The notes under the pieces are model-generated. The model saw only the letters and a program-made list of their open reading frames with translations. It was not told the origin of the DNA and made no database searches. This document shows, in pieces, positions 24,700 through 34,224 of a stretch of DNA of 64,000 nucleotides. The stretch is from positions 1 to 64,000 of the forward strand of contig JAOAKH010000001.1 in the NCBI GenBank assembly GCA_026413755.1, in the 5' to 3' direction. The translations under genes and the position numbers were made by a program. Position 1 is the first letter of the stretch; every line of letters starts with the position of its first letter. Origin of the DNA: Acidilobaceae archaeon (GTDB lineage: Archaea; Thermoproteota; Thermoprotei_A; Sulfolobales; Acidilobaceae).

Positions 24700-25437
24700 T
24701 ATCCTCACGAGCGGCGCCAGCTCCTTGAGGGTGTAGTAGATCCTCTTCTTCCTCTTGCCCCTGTTCTCTAGCTTGACGCTAACTATCTCTCCAATCTCAC
24801 AAGTGTTCCTGACGTGAGGCCCCCCGTCCACTTGGACGTCTATGCCTGAAATCTCGACTACCCTCAACACCCTCTCCTCCGGCGGGGTCCTCTCTGCCAG
24901 CTTTACCATGCCGGGCATGGAGAGGGCCTTCTCCCTCTCCAGCCAATATACTTTCACTTCCGCGCAGCCCGCTATAAGCTGGTTCGCCTTCCTTATCCCC
25001 CTCTCCAGCGCCTCCCTCCAGTCCTCCACCCCTATGTCGAAGTCGTCTCTAGCATACTCGTGCGTTATGTGGCCCCCAGTTATGAGGGCGCCGTAACGCT
25101 CGAACAGCACTGCAGCCAGGACGTGAGAGGCAGTGTGGAGCCTCATCATATTATACCTTCTCCCCCAGTCTATGCGCCCTACTACCTTTACGCCCTCACT
25201 CAGCGGCGAGGGGTCATCGACGATATGAGCCACCTCCTCGCCCGCTACTTCGGCCCTCAGCACCCTCACCTCTTTCCCCCCTACTTCCAGGACCCCCGCG
25301 TCGCTGTCGAGGCCTCCATGGGGCGCTGGGTGGAAGGCCGTTGCGTCGAGAAAGACGGAGTTACCGACCACCCTCGTGACAGTTGCCTCAAAGCTCCTGA
25401 GGTAGCTGTCCTCCTGGAAGAGGAGCCTGGTCCTCAT
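24697..25437 (-). CDS. alaX: Alanyl-tRNA editing protein AlaX (medium form)
   Basis: Hydrolyses mischarged Ser- or Gly-tRNA-Ala in trans. The 246-residue protein has an N-terminal beta-barrel domain like that of AlaRS and then the editing domain with zinc motif HTASH near residue 103. The second zinc motif appears as VDGGPHVRNTCEIGEI near 200; where many AlaX and AlaRS editing domains have CGGTH, this has DGGPH, so one zinc ligand may be replaced or come from the Cys further on. Length fits AlaX-M, which can discriminate Ser. It stands convergent with the C/D box sRNA. Confidence 0.88.
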   Translation of the reverse strand: MRTRLLFQEDSYLRSFEATVTRVVGNSVFLDATAFHPAPHGGLDSDAGVLEVGGKEVRVLRAEVAGEEVAHIVDDPSPLSEGVKVVGRIDWGRRYNMMRLHTASHVLAAVLFERYGALITGGHITHEYARDDFDIGVEDWREALERGIRKANQLIAGCAEVKVYWLEREKALSMPGMVKLAERTPPEERVLRVVEISGIDVQVDGGPHVRNTCEIGEIVSVKLENRGKRKKRIYYTLKELAPLVRI

Positions 25438-25495
25438 AGGCCCCCCGGGGAAGGCTAAGGGCTAAAGGCTTTGAAAGTTATCGAGAGGGGGCCAG

Positions 25496-27121
25496 GTGAA
25501 GTACGACGCAGCAGTAATAGGCGGCGGGCACAACGGGCTAGTTGCAGCTTGTTACCTTGCAAAGCACGGCCTGAGGGTGGGGCTTTTCGAGAAAAATAAC
25601 TTCCTCGGCGGTATGGCGGCCAGCCCGGAGCTCTGGCAGGGCTTCAAGGTGCCGCTGGGGGCATATGTGCTTAGCCTGTTCAGCAGGAGCATAGCCAGCG
25701 AGCTGGGGCTCTTTGAAAGGGGGCTAAGGCTCATTCCCAAGGAGCCCGGTATGACGGTCCTCCTGCCAGGGGGGAGGACCATATCTTCGTGGTCGGATCT
25801 GGAGAAGATGAGGAGGGAAATAGCGCGCTTCTCAGAGAGAGACGCAGAGAGGTACTTAGAGTGGAGCAGGACTTGGGAGCTCGTAGGGGAGGTGCTCGAC
25901 TACATATACTCCAGCCCTCCCATGAGCCTCCCGGAGGCTCTAGAGGTGGCAAGCAAGGCGACCAGGTTCGCCTCTAGCCTCGGCCTGGGCTCTCTCGTAG
26001 AAGATTTGCCGAGGCTGCTCCTCTCGCCCGCCTCCAGGCTCCTGGACGAGTTCTTCGAGAGCGAGGAGGTGAAGGCTCTCCTCGTGGAAGATGCGCTAGT
26101 GGGCGAGCTCGTGGCCCCTAGCTCCCCCGGCTCCGCCTTGGTCATGGCTCACCACTACATGGGCGCCATAACCGGCAAGAGAGGTCAGTGGGCATATGTG
26201 GCGGGGGGCATGGGGGCCCTCTCTGAAATACTGGCCCAGATCTGCAGGGAGCTCGGCGTGGAGGTCCACCTGGGGGCTAGAGTGGAGGAGATAGTGGTGA
26301 AGAACGAGAAGGTGGAGGGCTTGAGAGTAAACGGAAAGCTGGTGGAGGCCCCGAGGGTCCTGAGCACCGTCGACGCGAGGGTCACGCTGCTGGGTCTAGT
26401 GAAGGACATAGAGAAGGGGCTTGCCAGGAGGCTGAGGGCGCTGAGGTCCGTGGGGGCCTCCTCTAAGCTGATCATAGCATCAAGGGGCCTCCCGAGGCTG
26501 AAAGAGGAGTACAGGGGCGCAGCAGACAAGATCTTCTCCTCCTCAGCCCTAGTGCTCGAGAGCGTGGAGTATGCTGAGAGGGCCTACCGGGAGGCCCTCG
26601 TGAAGGGCTTCAGCAGCGAGCCCTGGATGTCAATAAACACCCAGAGCTACGTAGATCCCAGCGTTGCGCCGGAGGGCTGGCACATAATTTCGGTCTTCAT
26701 GCAGTACACGAGGAACGACGTGCCGGGAGGCTGGGAGGGGAGGAGAGAGGAGCTCAGGGCAAGGGCCCTCGAGACCCTTTCGCGCTACTTCGAAGACCTG
26801 AGGGCAGAGAAGTTCCTGCTCCTCGTGCCCGCGGACTACGAGTCCCTCTTCGGGGCACCGGGCGGTCATATATTTCACCTCAGCATGACGCCTGACCAGC
26901 TCTGGGTCAGCAGGCCCCTTCCAGAGCTCTCCCACTACAGGACGCCCATAAAGGGCTTGTACCTAGGCGGGGCCAGCTGTCACCCCGGGGGAGGAGTTAC
27001 AGGAGTTCCGGGCTACCTGGCCGCCAAGGCTCTGTTAGAGGACGCGGGGGTCATAAGGCAGAGGAGGGTCAGCTTTACCGGTCTTGTGCTGGACAGGATA
27101 AAGAGAAAGATACGCCTCTAG
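25496..27121 (+). CDS. FAD-dependent oxidoreductase of the phytoene desaturase/PYROXD2 type
   Basis: The 541-residue protein starts with a dinucleotide-binding motif VIGGGHNGLVAACYLAKHG and a conserved EKNNFLGGMAAS. The C-terminal family motif is GLYLGGASCHPGGGVTGVPG near residue 490. This is the CrtI/NAD(P)-independent amine-oxidase-like group. Archaeal members without carotenoid genes around are usually of unknown substrate; no crtB or crtY is next to this one, so carotenoid desaturation is not supported. The GTG start has GGGGCCAGGT upstream. The 3' end overlaps the convergent E1-like gene by four bases. Confidence 0.82.
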   Translation: MKYDAAVIGGGHNGLVAACYLAKHGLRVGLFEKNNFLGGMAASPELWQGFKVPLGAYVLSLFSRSIASELGLFERGLRLIPKEPGMTVLLPGGRTISSWSDLEKMRREIARFSERDAERYLEWSRTWELVGEVLDYIYSSPPMSLPEALEVASKATRFASSLGLGSLVEDLPRLLLSPASRLLDEFFESEEVKALLVEDALVGELVAPSSPGSALVMAHHYMGAITGKRGQWAYVAGGMGALSEILAQICRELGVEVHLGARVEEIVVKNEKVEGLRVNGKLVEAPRVLSTVDARVTLLGLVKDIEKGLARRLRALRSVGASSKLIIASRGLPRLKEEYRGAADKIFSSSALVLESVEYAERAYREALVKGFSSEPWMSINTQSYVDPSVAPEGWHIISVFMQYTRNDVPGGWEGRREELRARALETLSRYFEDLRAEKFLLLVPADYESLFGAPGGHIFHLSMTPDQLWVSRPLPELSHYRTPIKGLYLGGASCHPGGGVTGVPGYLAAKALLEDAGVIRQRRVSFTGLVLDRIKRKIRL

Positions 27122-27864
27122 CGAATCCTTGAGCGGCACTCCTCGCAGCTCATATGCTTGAGGGCTATCTCGTCTATGGCAGGCCTCCTCGCGTCCACAA
27201 CTATGAGCTTGTTGTACGCAGGCTCCCCTATACCTGTCATGACCTTCAAGGCCTCCATGACCTCTATTGAGGCCACGATCCCAACGGTAGGCGCCACTAC
27301 CCCGCTACAGCCCCGTTCTGCGGGGGGCTTTGGGGCTATGCAGGCAAGACAGTTGCTCCTCCCGCGCTCCACGACGGTGACCTGTCCGTAGTACCTCTCT
27401 GCCGCCCCATGCACCAGGGTCTTCCCCTTCTCCCAAGCATACTGATCTAGCACTAGCCTTGACCTCCACTCGTCGAGGCCGTCCATTATGATATCGGCGC
27501 CCTCCAGGACTTCTTCTGCGTTCTCCTCCGTTACCCTTTCCTCGTAGCTCTCCACCTCCACGAGAGGGTTGAGAGCAGCTATCCTTTCTGCCGCTGCCCT
27601 CGCCTTGGGTCTACCTATGTCGCTCGTGCTGTAGAGTATCTGTCTGTTCAAGTTCTCAAGCCCCACTTTGTCGGGATCTATAAGTATGAGCTTTCCCACG
27701 CCGAGCGCAGCGAGGTAGAGCGAGATGAGGCTCCCGAGGCCTCCCAGGCCCACCACTGCCACCCTTGAGCCTAGGAGCCTAATCTGACCCCCTGCTCCCA
27801 GGAGGGGGAGTTGGCGGGAGTACCTCACTATGTCTATCTTGTCTAGGCTCACTCCCTCACCCAC
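27118..27864 (-). CDS. E1-like adenylyltransferase (MoeB/ThiF/UbaA family)
   Basis: Activates the C-terminal Gly of a ubiquitin-like sulfur carrier by adenylation. The 248-residue protein has the Rossmann motif VAVVGLGGLGS, then NLNRQILY, DIGRPKA, and a GLDEWRSR stretch near the ATP site. The catalytic Cys is probably in RGCSGVVAPTVGIV, and two CxxC pairs (CLAC, CEEC) make the zinc site. A single archaeal E1 usually serves SAMP conjugation, tRNA thiolation and molybdopterin synthesis. The MoaD-like domain fused to a phosphoribosyltransferase at 7689 could be one of its clients. It overlaps cysS by 16 bases. Confidence 0.92.
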   Translation of the reverse strand: MGEGVSLDKIDIVRYSRQLPLLGAGGQIRLLGSRVAVVGLGGLGSLISLYLAALGVGKLILIDPDKVGLENLNRQILYSTSDIGRPKARAAAERIAALNPLVEVESYEERVTEENAEEVLEGADIIMDGLDEWRSRLVLDQYAWEKGKTLVHGAAERYYGQVTVVERGRSNCLACIAPKPPAERGCSGVVAPTVGIVASIEVMEALKVMTGIGEPAYNKLIVVDARRPAIDEIALKHMSCEECRSRIR

Positions 27865-29261
27865 TCCGTCTTATCCTTGTAGTCCAAGAGCCTTATGCCC
27901 ACCCTCTGGAGCCTCTCCCTTATGGCGTCCGAGAGGTCGTAGATCTTCCTGGCCCTCAGCTCCGACCTCACCTCCACGAGCAGGTTTATGAGCTCCGTCT
28001 CCAGCCTGGCGCTGCCCTCCCCTAGCATGATGTCGTCCAGCACGGCGTACACCCTGTTGAACTCCTCCAGCATCTTGTATGCGTACAGCAGCACTGCTTG
28101 GCTCTCGCTGGCCTCCAGCTCCCTGTAGTACAAGTTAGTCAGCTCCCACACGCTGCTCATGGCGGCCCCGAAGTTGAAGTCGTTGCTCATGCTCTCGTGC
28201 CAAGCGCCGTGCGCAGCCCTTAGCATCTGCAAAAGCCTCATATCGCCCTCCTTTAAGTAGTGGGAGGGCTCCCTCGTAGCGAGCCTCCTCTGGAGCCTCT
28301 CTGCCACGTCCCTCAGCCTCTGGTATAGCCTTGAGGCCTGCTCCAGCCCGCTCTCGCTGTAGTCTAGGTTGCTCCTGTAGTGGGAGCTCAGCAACCAGAG
28401 TCTCAGGACCCTAGGCCCCCACCTCTTTGCTGCCTCCCTGAAGGGGATTATGTTGCCCAGGCTCTTGCTCATTTTCTCCCCAGATATGGTAAGATATGAG
28501 ACGTGCATCCAGTACCTCACCCAGGGCCTTGAGCCAAAGTACGCCTCGCTCTGCGCCCTCTCGTTCTCGTGATGCGGGAAAACCAGATCTACCCCTCCTC
28601 CGTGGATGTCTATTCGGGAGCCGAGGTATTTGCTGCTCATGACGCTACACTCTATGTGCCACCCCGGCCTGCCCCTCCCCCAGGGGCTCTCCCAGCTGGG
28701 TTCGCCGGGCTTTGCGGCTTTCCAGAGCGCGAAGTCGTATGGGTTCTTCTTCTCCTTCACATGCTCCTCTTGCCTCCACGCCTCCTTGTTGAGGGCGCCG
28801 CTTAGCCTACCATAATCTGGGAAGCTGTCCACATCGAAGTAAACGCTGCCGCTCTCAGCGACGTAGGCGTGCCCCTTCTCTATCAGCCCCTTCACGAACT
28901 CGACTATCTCCGCTATGTGATCCGTTACCCTAGGGTGAACGTCGATCCTTATGCTCAGTGCCCTCAACATCTCCATGTAGTCCTTGGTGTACTCTTCTGC
29001 TACTTCTCTCCAGTCTCTCCCCTCTTCCTTTGCCCTATTTATTATCTTGTCGTCTATGTCGGTGATGTTTTGCACATGATATACAGAGTAGCCCCTCAGG
29101 TTCAAGTACCTCTTTATCGCGTCGAACGAGGCAAAGGTCCTGGCGTGGCCTATGTGGGTGTAGTCGTACGGAGTGGGGCCGCAGGTGTACATGCCTACAA
29201 AGGGGGGACTCGCTGGAGAGAAGTGCTCTAGCTTCCTCCCCAGCGTGTTATATACGTACAC
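27849..29261 (-). CDS. cysS: Cysteinyl-tRNA synthetase
   Basis: Charges tRNA-Cys. Class I synthetase of 470 residues with the HIGH motif in [12 protein letters not shown] near residue 31-42 and the KMSKSLGN loop near 268. Zinc ligands are visible in [14 protein letters not shown] and [12 protein letters not shown]. The C-terminal half has the DALR-type helices ([14 protein letters not shown]). Length is normal. The presence of CysRS means the organism can charge Cys directly rather than only by the SepRS/SepCysS route. The start GTG at 29261 is close to a TATA-like ATATA stretch; nearby starts are possible. Confidence 0.96.
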   Translation of the reverse strand: MYVYNTLGRKLEHFSPASPPFVGMYTCGPTPYDYTHIGHARTFASFDAIKRYLNLRGYSVYHVQNITDIDDKIINRAKEEGRDWREVAEEYTKDYMEMLRALSIRIDVHPRVTDHIAEIVEFVKGLIEKGHAYVAESGSVYFDVDSFPDYGRLSGALNKEAWRQEEHVKEKKNPYDFALWKAAKPGEPSWESPWGRGRPGWHIECSVMSSKYLGSRIDIHGGGVDLVFPHHENERAQSEAYFGSRPWVRYWMHVSYLTISGEKMSKSLGNIIPFREAAKRWGPRVLRLWLLSSHYRSNLDYSESGLEQASRLYQRLRDVAERLQRRLATREPSHYLKEGDMRLLQMLRAAHGAWHESMSNDFNFGAAMSSVWELTNLYYRELEASESQAVLLYAYKMLEEFNRVYAVLDDIMLGEGSARLETELINLLVEVRSELRARKIYDLSDAIRERLQRVGIRLLDYKDKTEWVRE

Positions 29262-29324
29262 AATACGCTTTACACCTCGAGCTTAGCCCTCTCTACGCCT
29301 TATAAGGTCAGCGTCCGTAGAGCT

Positions 29325-29954
29325 ATGGGGATCAGAGTGGAGGAAAACGGAAGGCACCCTGCGGTCCTCGCCATGAAGGAGATAGCAGGCTTCATCCTTA
29401 GGGCAACGGAGGAGCTAGACACAAGGGCCGTCGACGCCTTCGTCGAGGTGTTGATCCGTGCATATCGCGAGAAGAACAAAGTGCTTGTCATGGGTGCGGG
29501 GAGGAGCGGGTTGGTGGGGAGGGCCTTCGCCATGAGGCTCCTCCATCTCGGCTTCAACGCCTTCGTGCTGGGCGACACGATAGTCCCTAGCATAAGGGAA
29601 GGGGACGTGGTAGTAGCGATCTCTGGTTCGGGAAGAACGCAGCTGATAATGACCGCCGCCGAGGCAGCCAAGAGAGTGGGGGCATATATGGTGGCAGTCA
29701 CGAGCTACCCCGATAGCCCGCTAGGGAAGCTGTCAGATCTGGTGATAAGGGTGCCCGGGAGGACGAAAATGAGCTCCATGACGGACTACTTCGCAAGGCA
29801 AATCCTAGGGATCCATGAACCCCTCGCCCCTCTCGGCACCCTCTTCGAGGACACGGCCGTCGTATTCTTTGACGGGGTCGTCTATGCCCTCATGATAAGG
29901 CTGGGGGTAAAGGAGGAGGAGATGAGGGCCAGGCACGCCAACATAGAGCTATGA
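29325..29954 (+). CDS. hxlB: 6-Phospho-3-hexuloisomerase (SIS domain)
   Basis: Interconverts fructose 6-phosphate and arabino-hex-3-ulose 6-phosphate; in archaea, together with HPS, this makes ribulose 5-phosphate in reverse. The 209-residue protein is one SIS domain: [20 protein letters not shown] near residue 50 and [14 protein letters not shown] near 92, the two sugar-phosphate binding loops, then [19 protein letters not shown], a block typical of PHI. The partner HPS is not in this window. A TATA-like CTTATAAGG lies at about 29299-29307. Its stop overlaps the next gene's ATG. Confidence 0.88.
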   Translation: MGIRVEENGRHPAVLAMKEIAGFILRATEELDTRAVDAFVEVLIRAYREKNKVLVMGAGRSGLVGRAFAMRLLHLGFNAFVLGDTIVPSIREGDVVVAISGSGRTQLIMTAAEAAKRVGAYMVAVTSYPDSPLGKLSDLVIRVPGRTKMSSMTDYFARQILGIHEPLAPLGTLFEDTAVVFFDGVVYALMIRLGVKEEEMRARHANIEL

Positions 29955-30802
29955 GGCCCATTGAGGGCTGGCCGCTGAGGGTCAGGGCTTGGGGCGTGGA
30001 GGAGATCTGGATAGCCAGGGGCTATAGGCACCCTGTGGGTTACATAGTCTCTACCCCTTACAGGAGAGGGCGGGAGAGGCTGAAGCCCTATCAGCTCTCA
30101 AACGCGCCCTCCTGGTCCCTCCGCTGGGTGGACTGCATAGGCAGGGAGGCCCCGCTGGTGAAGGAGGGGGAAGCCACGGCCATCGATCCAGAGAGGGCCC
30201 TGAGGGAGAGGAGGGGGGACCTCTGGAGGGAAGTCCTAGAGCTTCTAGACTACCTGAGCCCTGAATGGGCGGGTCTCACAGGCTCTTGGGCCGTCTTTGC
30301 GGAAGGGCCCGGCAGCGACGTGGACCTCCTCCTATACGGGGACTTCTACTCTGCCCTGAAGGACCTGAGGGAGGAGGGGCTGGTGGCGCCCTGCGGGAGG
30401 TTCGAGAAGGTGAGAGACTTTCTAAGCTGGGAGGACTACCTGAAGCTCTATAGACTAAAGCTCCTGGACGCATGCTTTAGGGGCAGGCCGTACACCATAA
30501 GGGCCCTGAGGACCCTCGAGGAGGAGCCCTGTGGGAGGCCGGTAGTGTATGCAGGGAGATACGTGGGGGAGGTGGAGATAGTGGAGGGCAGGGAGGCCCA
30601 CCTCACTCCCGCCCGGTATAGAGCTAGGCTAGGGGGAGAGGAGGTGGAGCTAGAGAGCTGGCACACGAGGTACGCGGAGCTCCCGGAGGGCAGGTACTTT
30701 GCTTCCCTTAGGCTCACTTTGGAGGGGGGAGTGCTAAAGGGGTCCCCCGACATAGACGGCTTCCTGAGGCCCCTCAGGCATGAGGCCGGCGGTAGAGCCT
30801 GA
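29951..30802 (+). CDS. Nucleotidyltransferase-fold protein, first of a tandem pair
   Basis: A 283-residue protein of unknown function. Near residue 100 it has the polymerase-beta-like nucleotidyltransferase signature [20 protein letters not shown] (GS...D-x-D), with the metal-binding Asp pair. The N-terminal 90 residues (WPLRVRAWG..., [14 protein letters not shown]) and a C-terminal part with LPEGRYF are shared with the next gene. It overlaps hxlB by four bases (ATGA) and the next gene by 23 bases, so all three are probably one transcript. The substrate may be a tRNA, protein or small molecule. It resembles the predicted archaeal nucleotidyltransferases of COG1665 (tentative). Confidence 0.7.
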   Translation: MRPIEGWPLRVRAWGVEEIWIARGYRHPVGYIVSTPYRRGRERLKPYQLSNAPSWSLRWVDCIGREAPLVKEGEATAIDPERALRERRGDLWREVLELLDYLSPEWAGLTGSWAVFAEGPGSDVDLLLYGDFYSALKDLREEGLVAPCGRFEKVRDFLSWEDYLKLYRLKLLDACFRGRPYTIRALRTLEEEPCGRPVVYAGRYVGEVEIVEGREAHLTPARYRARLGGEEVELESWHTRYAELPEGRYFASLRLTLEGGVLKGSPDIDGFLRPLRHEAGGRA

Positions 30803-31694
30803 ACACGGCTCCCTGATCTTCTCACGAGGCCTGGTGGCCCAAGTGATCGGCATACCTTCCCCTCCAGGAATGGTGGCGGCGATTCCGAAGTACGAGCTCT
30901 GCCGCGACAGCCCCTTGAAGGGGAGCGTGGGCTTCTGCAGGCTCATATGGTCCTACGGCCCTCGAGGCGTGGAGAGCGTGATCCCTTTCGCGAGGGCAAG
31001 GCAGGACGGTCTCTACGGAGCCCTAATGCCGTACTTCCCGCGCGAGGAGGCGTGGCAGATAGTGAGGCCGAGGGAAGCTCTCCTCCATGCCCTCTCTAGC
31101 CCTCCAAAGGGGCTGGGGAGGGAGATGTTAGAGGCGCTGGCCTTTCTGAGGTCCTGGGGCCTCTCCCCCGCGGAGCTGGGCCTCACCGGCTCCCTGGCCC
31201 TCCGGGCTGAGAACCCGGCCATATCTGACGTGGACTTCGTCGTCTACGGCTCGCGGGCTGCAGAGAGGGCGTACTATGCATTGCTCTCGCTAGGGGAGGG
31301 GGAGAGGGCGGAGCTAGGGGGCATATCTGCGATCCCTCCCCTTAGCTCTGGCTGGAGAAGGAATAAGCTAGGTGGCACCTATGTCTCCTGGGCAGGAGTG
31401 CCGCTGGAGGGGGAGCTCTGCGACCCCCTGAGGAGCTACTTCTCCCTCCCCACTCCGCGGAGAGCTACTAGGGCCGAGGTGAAGGTCGAGGGGGGTCAGG
31501 CAAGCTCCCTGCTCTATCCCCCCTGCGTGGAGGCCTCAGACGGCAGGTATCTGGTCTCCTTTGAGTACCTCCTCGGCAGGGCCTTCTACGAGGGAGGGAG
31601 GCTTGAGGTGAGGGCACTAGAGAGCTGGGACAAGAGGGTGCTGTACCTGGGACTAAGGGAGCTGCCGGGCGAGATCAGAAAGGTATCTCCATGA
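30780..31694 (+). CDS. Nucleotidyltransferase-fold protein, second of a tandem pair
   Basis: A 304-residue paralogue of the preceding protein. The nucleotidyltransferase signature is LGLTGSLALRAENPAISDVD, then FVVYGS, near residues 139-165, with both Asp. The N-terminal part shares the same plan (HGSLIFSRGLVAQVIG, then PFARARQDGLYG). Its C-terminal domain differs: it holds PCVEASDGRYLVSFEYLLGR, an RNA-binding-like or substrate-binding strand pattern shared with the first protein's [10 protein letters not shown] region. The two genes are closely overlapped. Its 3' end overlaps the geranylgeranyl reductase gene by 20 bases. Function unknown. Confidence 0.68.
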   Translation: MRPAVEPEHGSLIFSRGLVAQVIGIPSPPGMVAAIPKYELCRDSPLKGSVGFCRLIWSYGPRGVESVIPFARARQDGLYGALMPYFPREEAWQIVRPREALLHALSSPPKGLGREMLEALAFLRSWGLSPAELGLTGSLALRAENPAISDVDFVVYGSRAAERAYYALLSLGEGERAELGGISAIPPLSSGWRRNKLGGTYVSWAGVPLEGELCDPLRSYFSLPTPRRATRAEVKVEGGQASSLLYPPCVEASDGRYLVSFEYLLGRAFYEGGRLEVRALESWDKRVLYLGLRELPGEIRKVSP

Positions 31695-33039
31695 CCTTCT
31701 TGTACTCTGCCACGAGGGCCTCCACCTGGGAGCTCCAGCGTGCTAGCCCTGCCGGGCCCTCGGGGTACTGCAGGTACAGTTCCTTGATCTTCCTCATGTA
31801 GTCGTTGGCCCTCAAGAGCTTTGTGAGGAGGCTCGGCTTCCCGAGGAACCTCACCACCATCTCCAGGGCATCTAGGAAGTGCCTTGTGAGGCTGAACTCG
31901 CCCCTCTCGAATACAGAGACGATCTCCTCCTTCCCTACTAGGCCTTTCCTTATGGCCCACTCTATCTCGTCGTTGGTTAGCGTCTGCAGGAACATCCTAA
32001 GTAGGTCCAGGGAAGCCTGTACGGCCCCGAGGCCCCTCATGTATACCATGTTAGCCCTCCAGAGCCCCCTAGCGCTGAAGTCCCCCTCTTCGAAAGCAGC
32101 TACTATGGCGTCTGCCGCGCTCCTAGCCGCCGTCATGGCGTACCCCATGCCGCCACCGTGGACGGGGTCAACGGTGTAGGCGCTGTCGCCTATCGCAATG
32201 AAGTTGTCCCAGACCATGCTGACGAGCGGCCTCCTGGTGGGGAGCCTTGCTCCTGCCTCGCTTATCACCCTCGCCTCCCTGCCCACGTCGGGCCTCTTCA
32301 TTAGCACCTCCCTATAGATCTTCGCTGGGCTCTCGTAACCTCTGCCCAGCTGTACTCCTACGCCGATGTTTGCCAAGCTCTTCCCCTTAGGGAAGAACCA
32401 CCAGTAGCCGCCGGGGGCTACGTTAACGTTGAAGTAGATCCTTATGAACTCCGGCTCCTCTATCTCGTAGTCCAGCTCCACTATCTTCCTGAAGGCCACG
32501 GAGAAGTCGGTTTCTGGAGCGTCTACGCTTACAGGCCACTCCGGGGGCAGCTTCTTCCTTACGGAGGCCGCACTGCCCGTGGCGTCTACGATCACCTTGG
32601 CCCTTAGCTCCAGCTCCCCCTTCTCGCCCCTTGCCTTCACGCCCACGAGCTTCCCGGACTCTATTATGGGGTAACTTACCTTGGTTTCCAGCAGCAAGTC
32701 CACCCCCCGCGAGGCCTCCCTGAGGAGCGAGATGCCGTACTTGTTTCTGTCTATCATGTAGCCCTCTCCGCCCGTGAGCCTCAGCACTCCCTCCTCGCTG
32801 GGGCTGTAAATGAGGGCCCCCCTCACTACCTGCTTCAGTGCATCTCCCGAGGGGTGCGGCAGACCGTTCTTGTCAAAGTTCCCTGCGCCGATGGCATCTC
32901 CGCACGGCTTCCCCCAGATCTTCGAGAAGTCCCCCATTTCTACGCCCGCCACCCTCAGCCCAGAGTCTTTCAACATATATGCAAGGGAGGCGCCCGCTGG
33001 GCCTAGGCCTACTATAACTACGTCGTAGTCCACCCTCAT
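31675..33039 (-). CDS. Geranylgeranyl reductase family flavoprotein
   Basis: Reduces the isoprenoid double bonds of archaeal lipids. The 454-residue protein starts with the FAD motif DYDVVIVGLGPAGASLAYML, has KPCGDAI (the family's PCG motif) near 45, a second conserved block IGDSAYTVDPVHGGGMGYAM near 290, and the product-binding region PGGYWWFFPKG near 215. Length and motifs fit archaeal GGR. It stands opposite the tandem nucleotidyltransferase genes, converging with 20 bases of overlap. A TATA-like TATATAATTT lies at about 33071-33081, upstream of the start. Confidence 0.9.
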   Translation of the reverse strand: MRVDYDVVIVGLGPAGASLAYMLKDSGLRVAGVEMGDFSKIWGKPCGDAIGAGNFDKNGLPHPSGDALKQVVRGALIYSPSEEGVLRLTGGEGYMIDRNKYGISLLREASRGVDLLLETKVSYPIIESGKLVGVKARGEKGELELRAKVIVDATGSAASVRKKLPPEWPVSVDAPETDFSVAFRKIVELDYEIEEPEFIRIYFNVNVAPGGYWWFFPKGKSLANIGVGVQLGRGYESPAKIYREVLMKRPDVGREARVISEAGARLPTRRPLVSMVWDNFIAIGDSAYTVDPVHGGGMGYAMTAARSAADAIVAAFEEGDFSARGLWRANMVYMRGLGAVQASLDLLRMFLQTLTNDEIEWAIRKGLVGKEEIVSVFERGEFSLTRHFLDALEMVVRFLGKPSLLTKLLRANDYMRKIKELYLQYPEGPAGLARWSSQVEALVAEYKKVMEIPF

Positions 33040-33126
33040 GCCGCTCGCCGCCCTAATTCAGAGCTTCCAGTATATAATTTTCGCTAGTATCCCACAAAGG
33101 CTTTAGGCTCCCCAGGAAACTTATGA

Positions 33127-33651
33127 ATGGGGACAGCCTTGTCTAGGCCTTATAGGAGGAGGGGCTTCTTCGACATATTCGACGAGATAGACAGGATGAT
33201 GGAGGAGATGATGAGGGAGCTCATGAGGGGGCTGGAGGAGGGACGGGAGGAGAAGAGGTTCAGAAGAGGGCCCTTCTTCTACGGGATGAAAATCACCATA
33301 GGCCCCGACGGCGTGCCCAGGGTGGAGCGCTTTGGCAACCTTGGCATGAAGGAGGGCAGGCCTCTCATTAGGGAGGAGATCGAGCCCCTGGTGGAGGTGA
33401 TAGAAAGGGGCGACGAGGTGGTCGTGGTGGCAGACATTCCTGGCGTCTCGAAGGAAGACATAGACGTGGAGGTGAAGGATAGGGAAGTGATCATAAGGGC
33501 GCAGGCAGAGGAGAGGAAGTATTACAGGAGGGTAGAGCTGCCCAGCGACGTCGATCCCAAGAGCGCGAGAGCTACCTACAAGAACGGAGTGCTAGAGGTG
33601 AGGATCAAGAGGAAGGAGGGGGAGAGAGGGCACAAAGTGTCAGTGGAGTAG
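33127..33651 (+). CDS. Small heat shock protein (Hsp20 family)
   Basis: Holdase chaperone. The 174-residue protein has a charged Arg/Glu- and Met-rich N-terminal arm (FDIFDEIDRMMEEMMRELMR) and the alpha-crystallin domain from about residue 85 (PLVEVIERGDEVVVVADIPG, then VKDREVIIRAQAEERKYY, ending in ATYKNGVLEVRIKRK with the VLEV groove strand). No C-terminal IxI extension is visible, as in some archaeal members. An ATG start after CAGGAAACTT is used. The 3' end overlaps the convergent ZPR1 gene by 12 bases. Confidence 0.92.
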   Translation: MGTALSRPYRRRGFFDIFDEIDRMMEEMMRELMRGLEEGREEKRFRRGPFFYGMKITIGPDGVPRVERFGNLGMKEGRPLIREEIEPLVEVIERGDEVVVVADIPGVSKEDIDVEVKDREVIIRAQAEERKYYRRVELPSDVDPKSARATYKNGVLEVRIKRKEGERGHKVSVE

Positions 33652-34167
33652 AGGGCACTCCTCGTCAATAGCACCCCTTTCAGCCTCTCCCACCACCCTG
33701 CTTTTCCCCTCCGGGTCGCAGATCACGAGAGTGAACTCTACTCTCCCCTCTACGGCTTCGTTAAGCCACCTTCTGATCTCCTCGCACCTGCCTCCCTCGC
33801 ACGTGACGTCAAGGGCACCCAAGAACTCGTGCAGTATGCCCTCCACAGTGGTTATGTAGCCCTGTGCATATGGCCCCGGCGTGTACTCCAGCCCCGCCTC
33901 CGGTATAGCCACTGAGGCCTTGGCGGACTTCACCACTAGGTATCTCAGCTCCTTCTCCCCCCTCACTTTCACCTTTATCTTCACGGGCTCCCCGGCCTCA
34001 GCAGTTTCCACGTCCCTCCTCCTGAAGCCGCAGCTCTCGCACTTAACTACGGAGATCAGCAAGGGTCCCAGGTAGGGGACCTCGTACGCGTAGACGGAGG
34101 CCTTCACCTTGTTGCCGCATTGCGGGCAATTTAGCTCGAACTCTCTCAAGGCTATGGGCTCGCTCAT
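33640..34167 (-). CDS. ZPR1-type zinc finger protein
   Basis: Archaeal single-ZPR1-domain protein of 175 residues. The zinc ribbon is LNCPQCGNKVK near residue 13 and KCESCGFRRRDVE near 43 (CxxC-CxxC). The domain continues with the beta-barrel motif seen in eukaryotic ZPR1, including GPYAQGYITTVEGIL near 98 and FTLVICDPEGKS near 150. In eukaryotes ZPR1 helps eEF1A folding; the archaeal role is not proven. Start ATG follows GGAG-like bases. Confidence 0.88.
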   Translation of the reverse strand: MSEPIALREFELNCPQCGNKVKASVYAYEVPYLGPLLISVVKCESCGFRRRDVETAEAGEPVKIKVKVRGEKELRYLVVKSAKASVAIPEAGLEYTPGPYAQGYITTVEGILHEFLGALDVTCEGGRCEEIRRWLNEAVEGRVEFTLVICDPEGKSRVVGEAERGAIDEECPLLH

Positions 34168-34224
34168 GGCTCCAGGGGCTTAACCCCACTAAAGCTTATT
34201 ACGGAACCTCTGCAAGGGGTTGCA

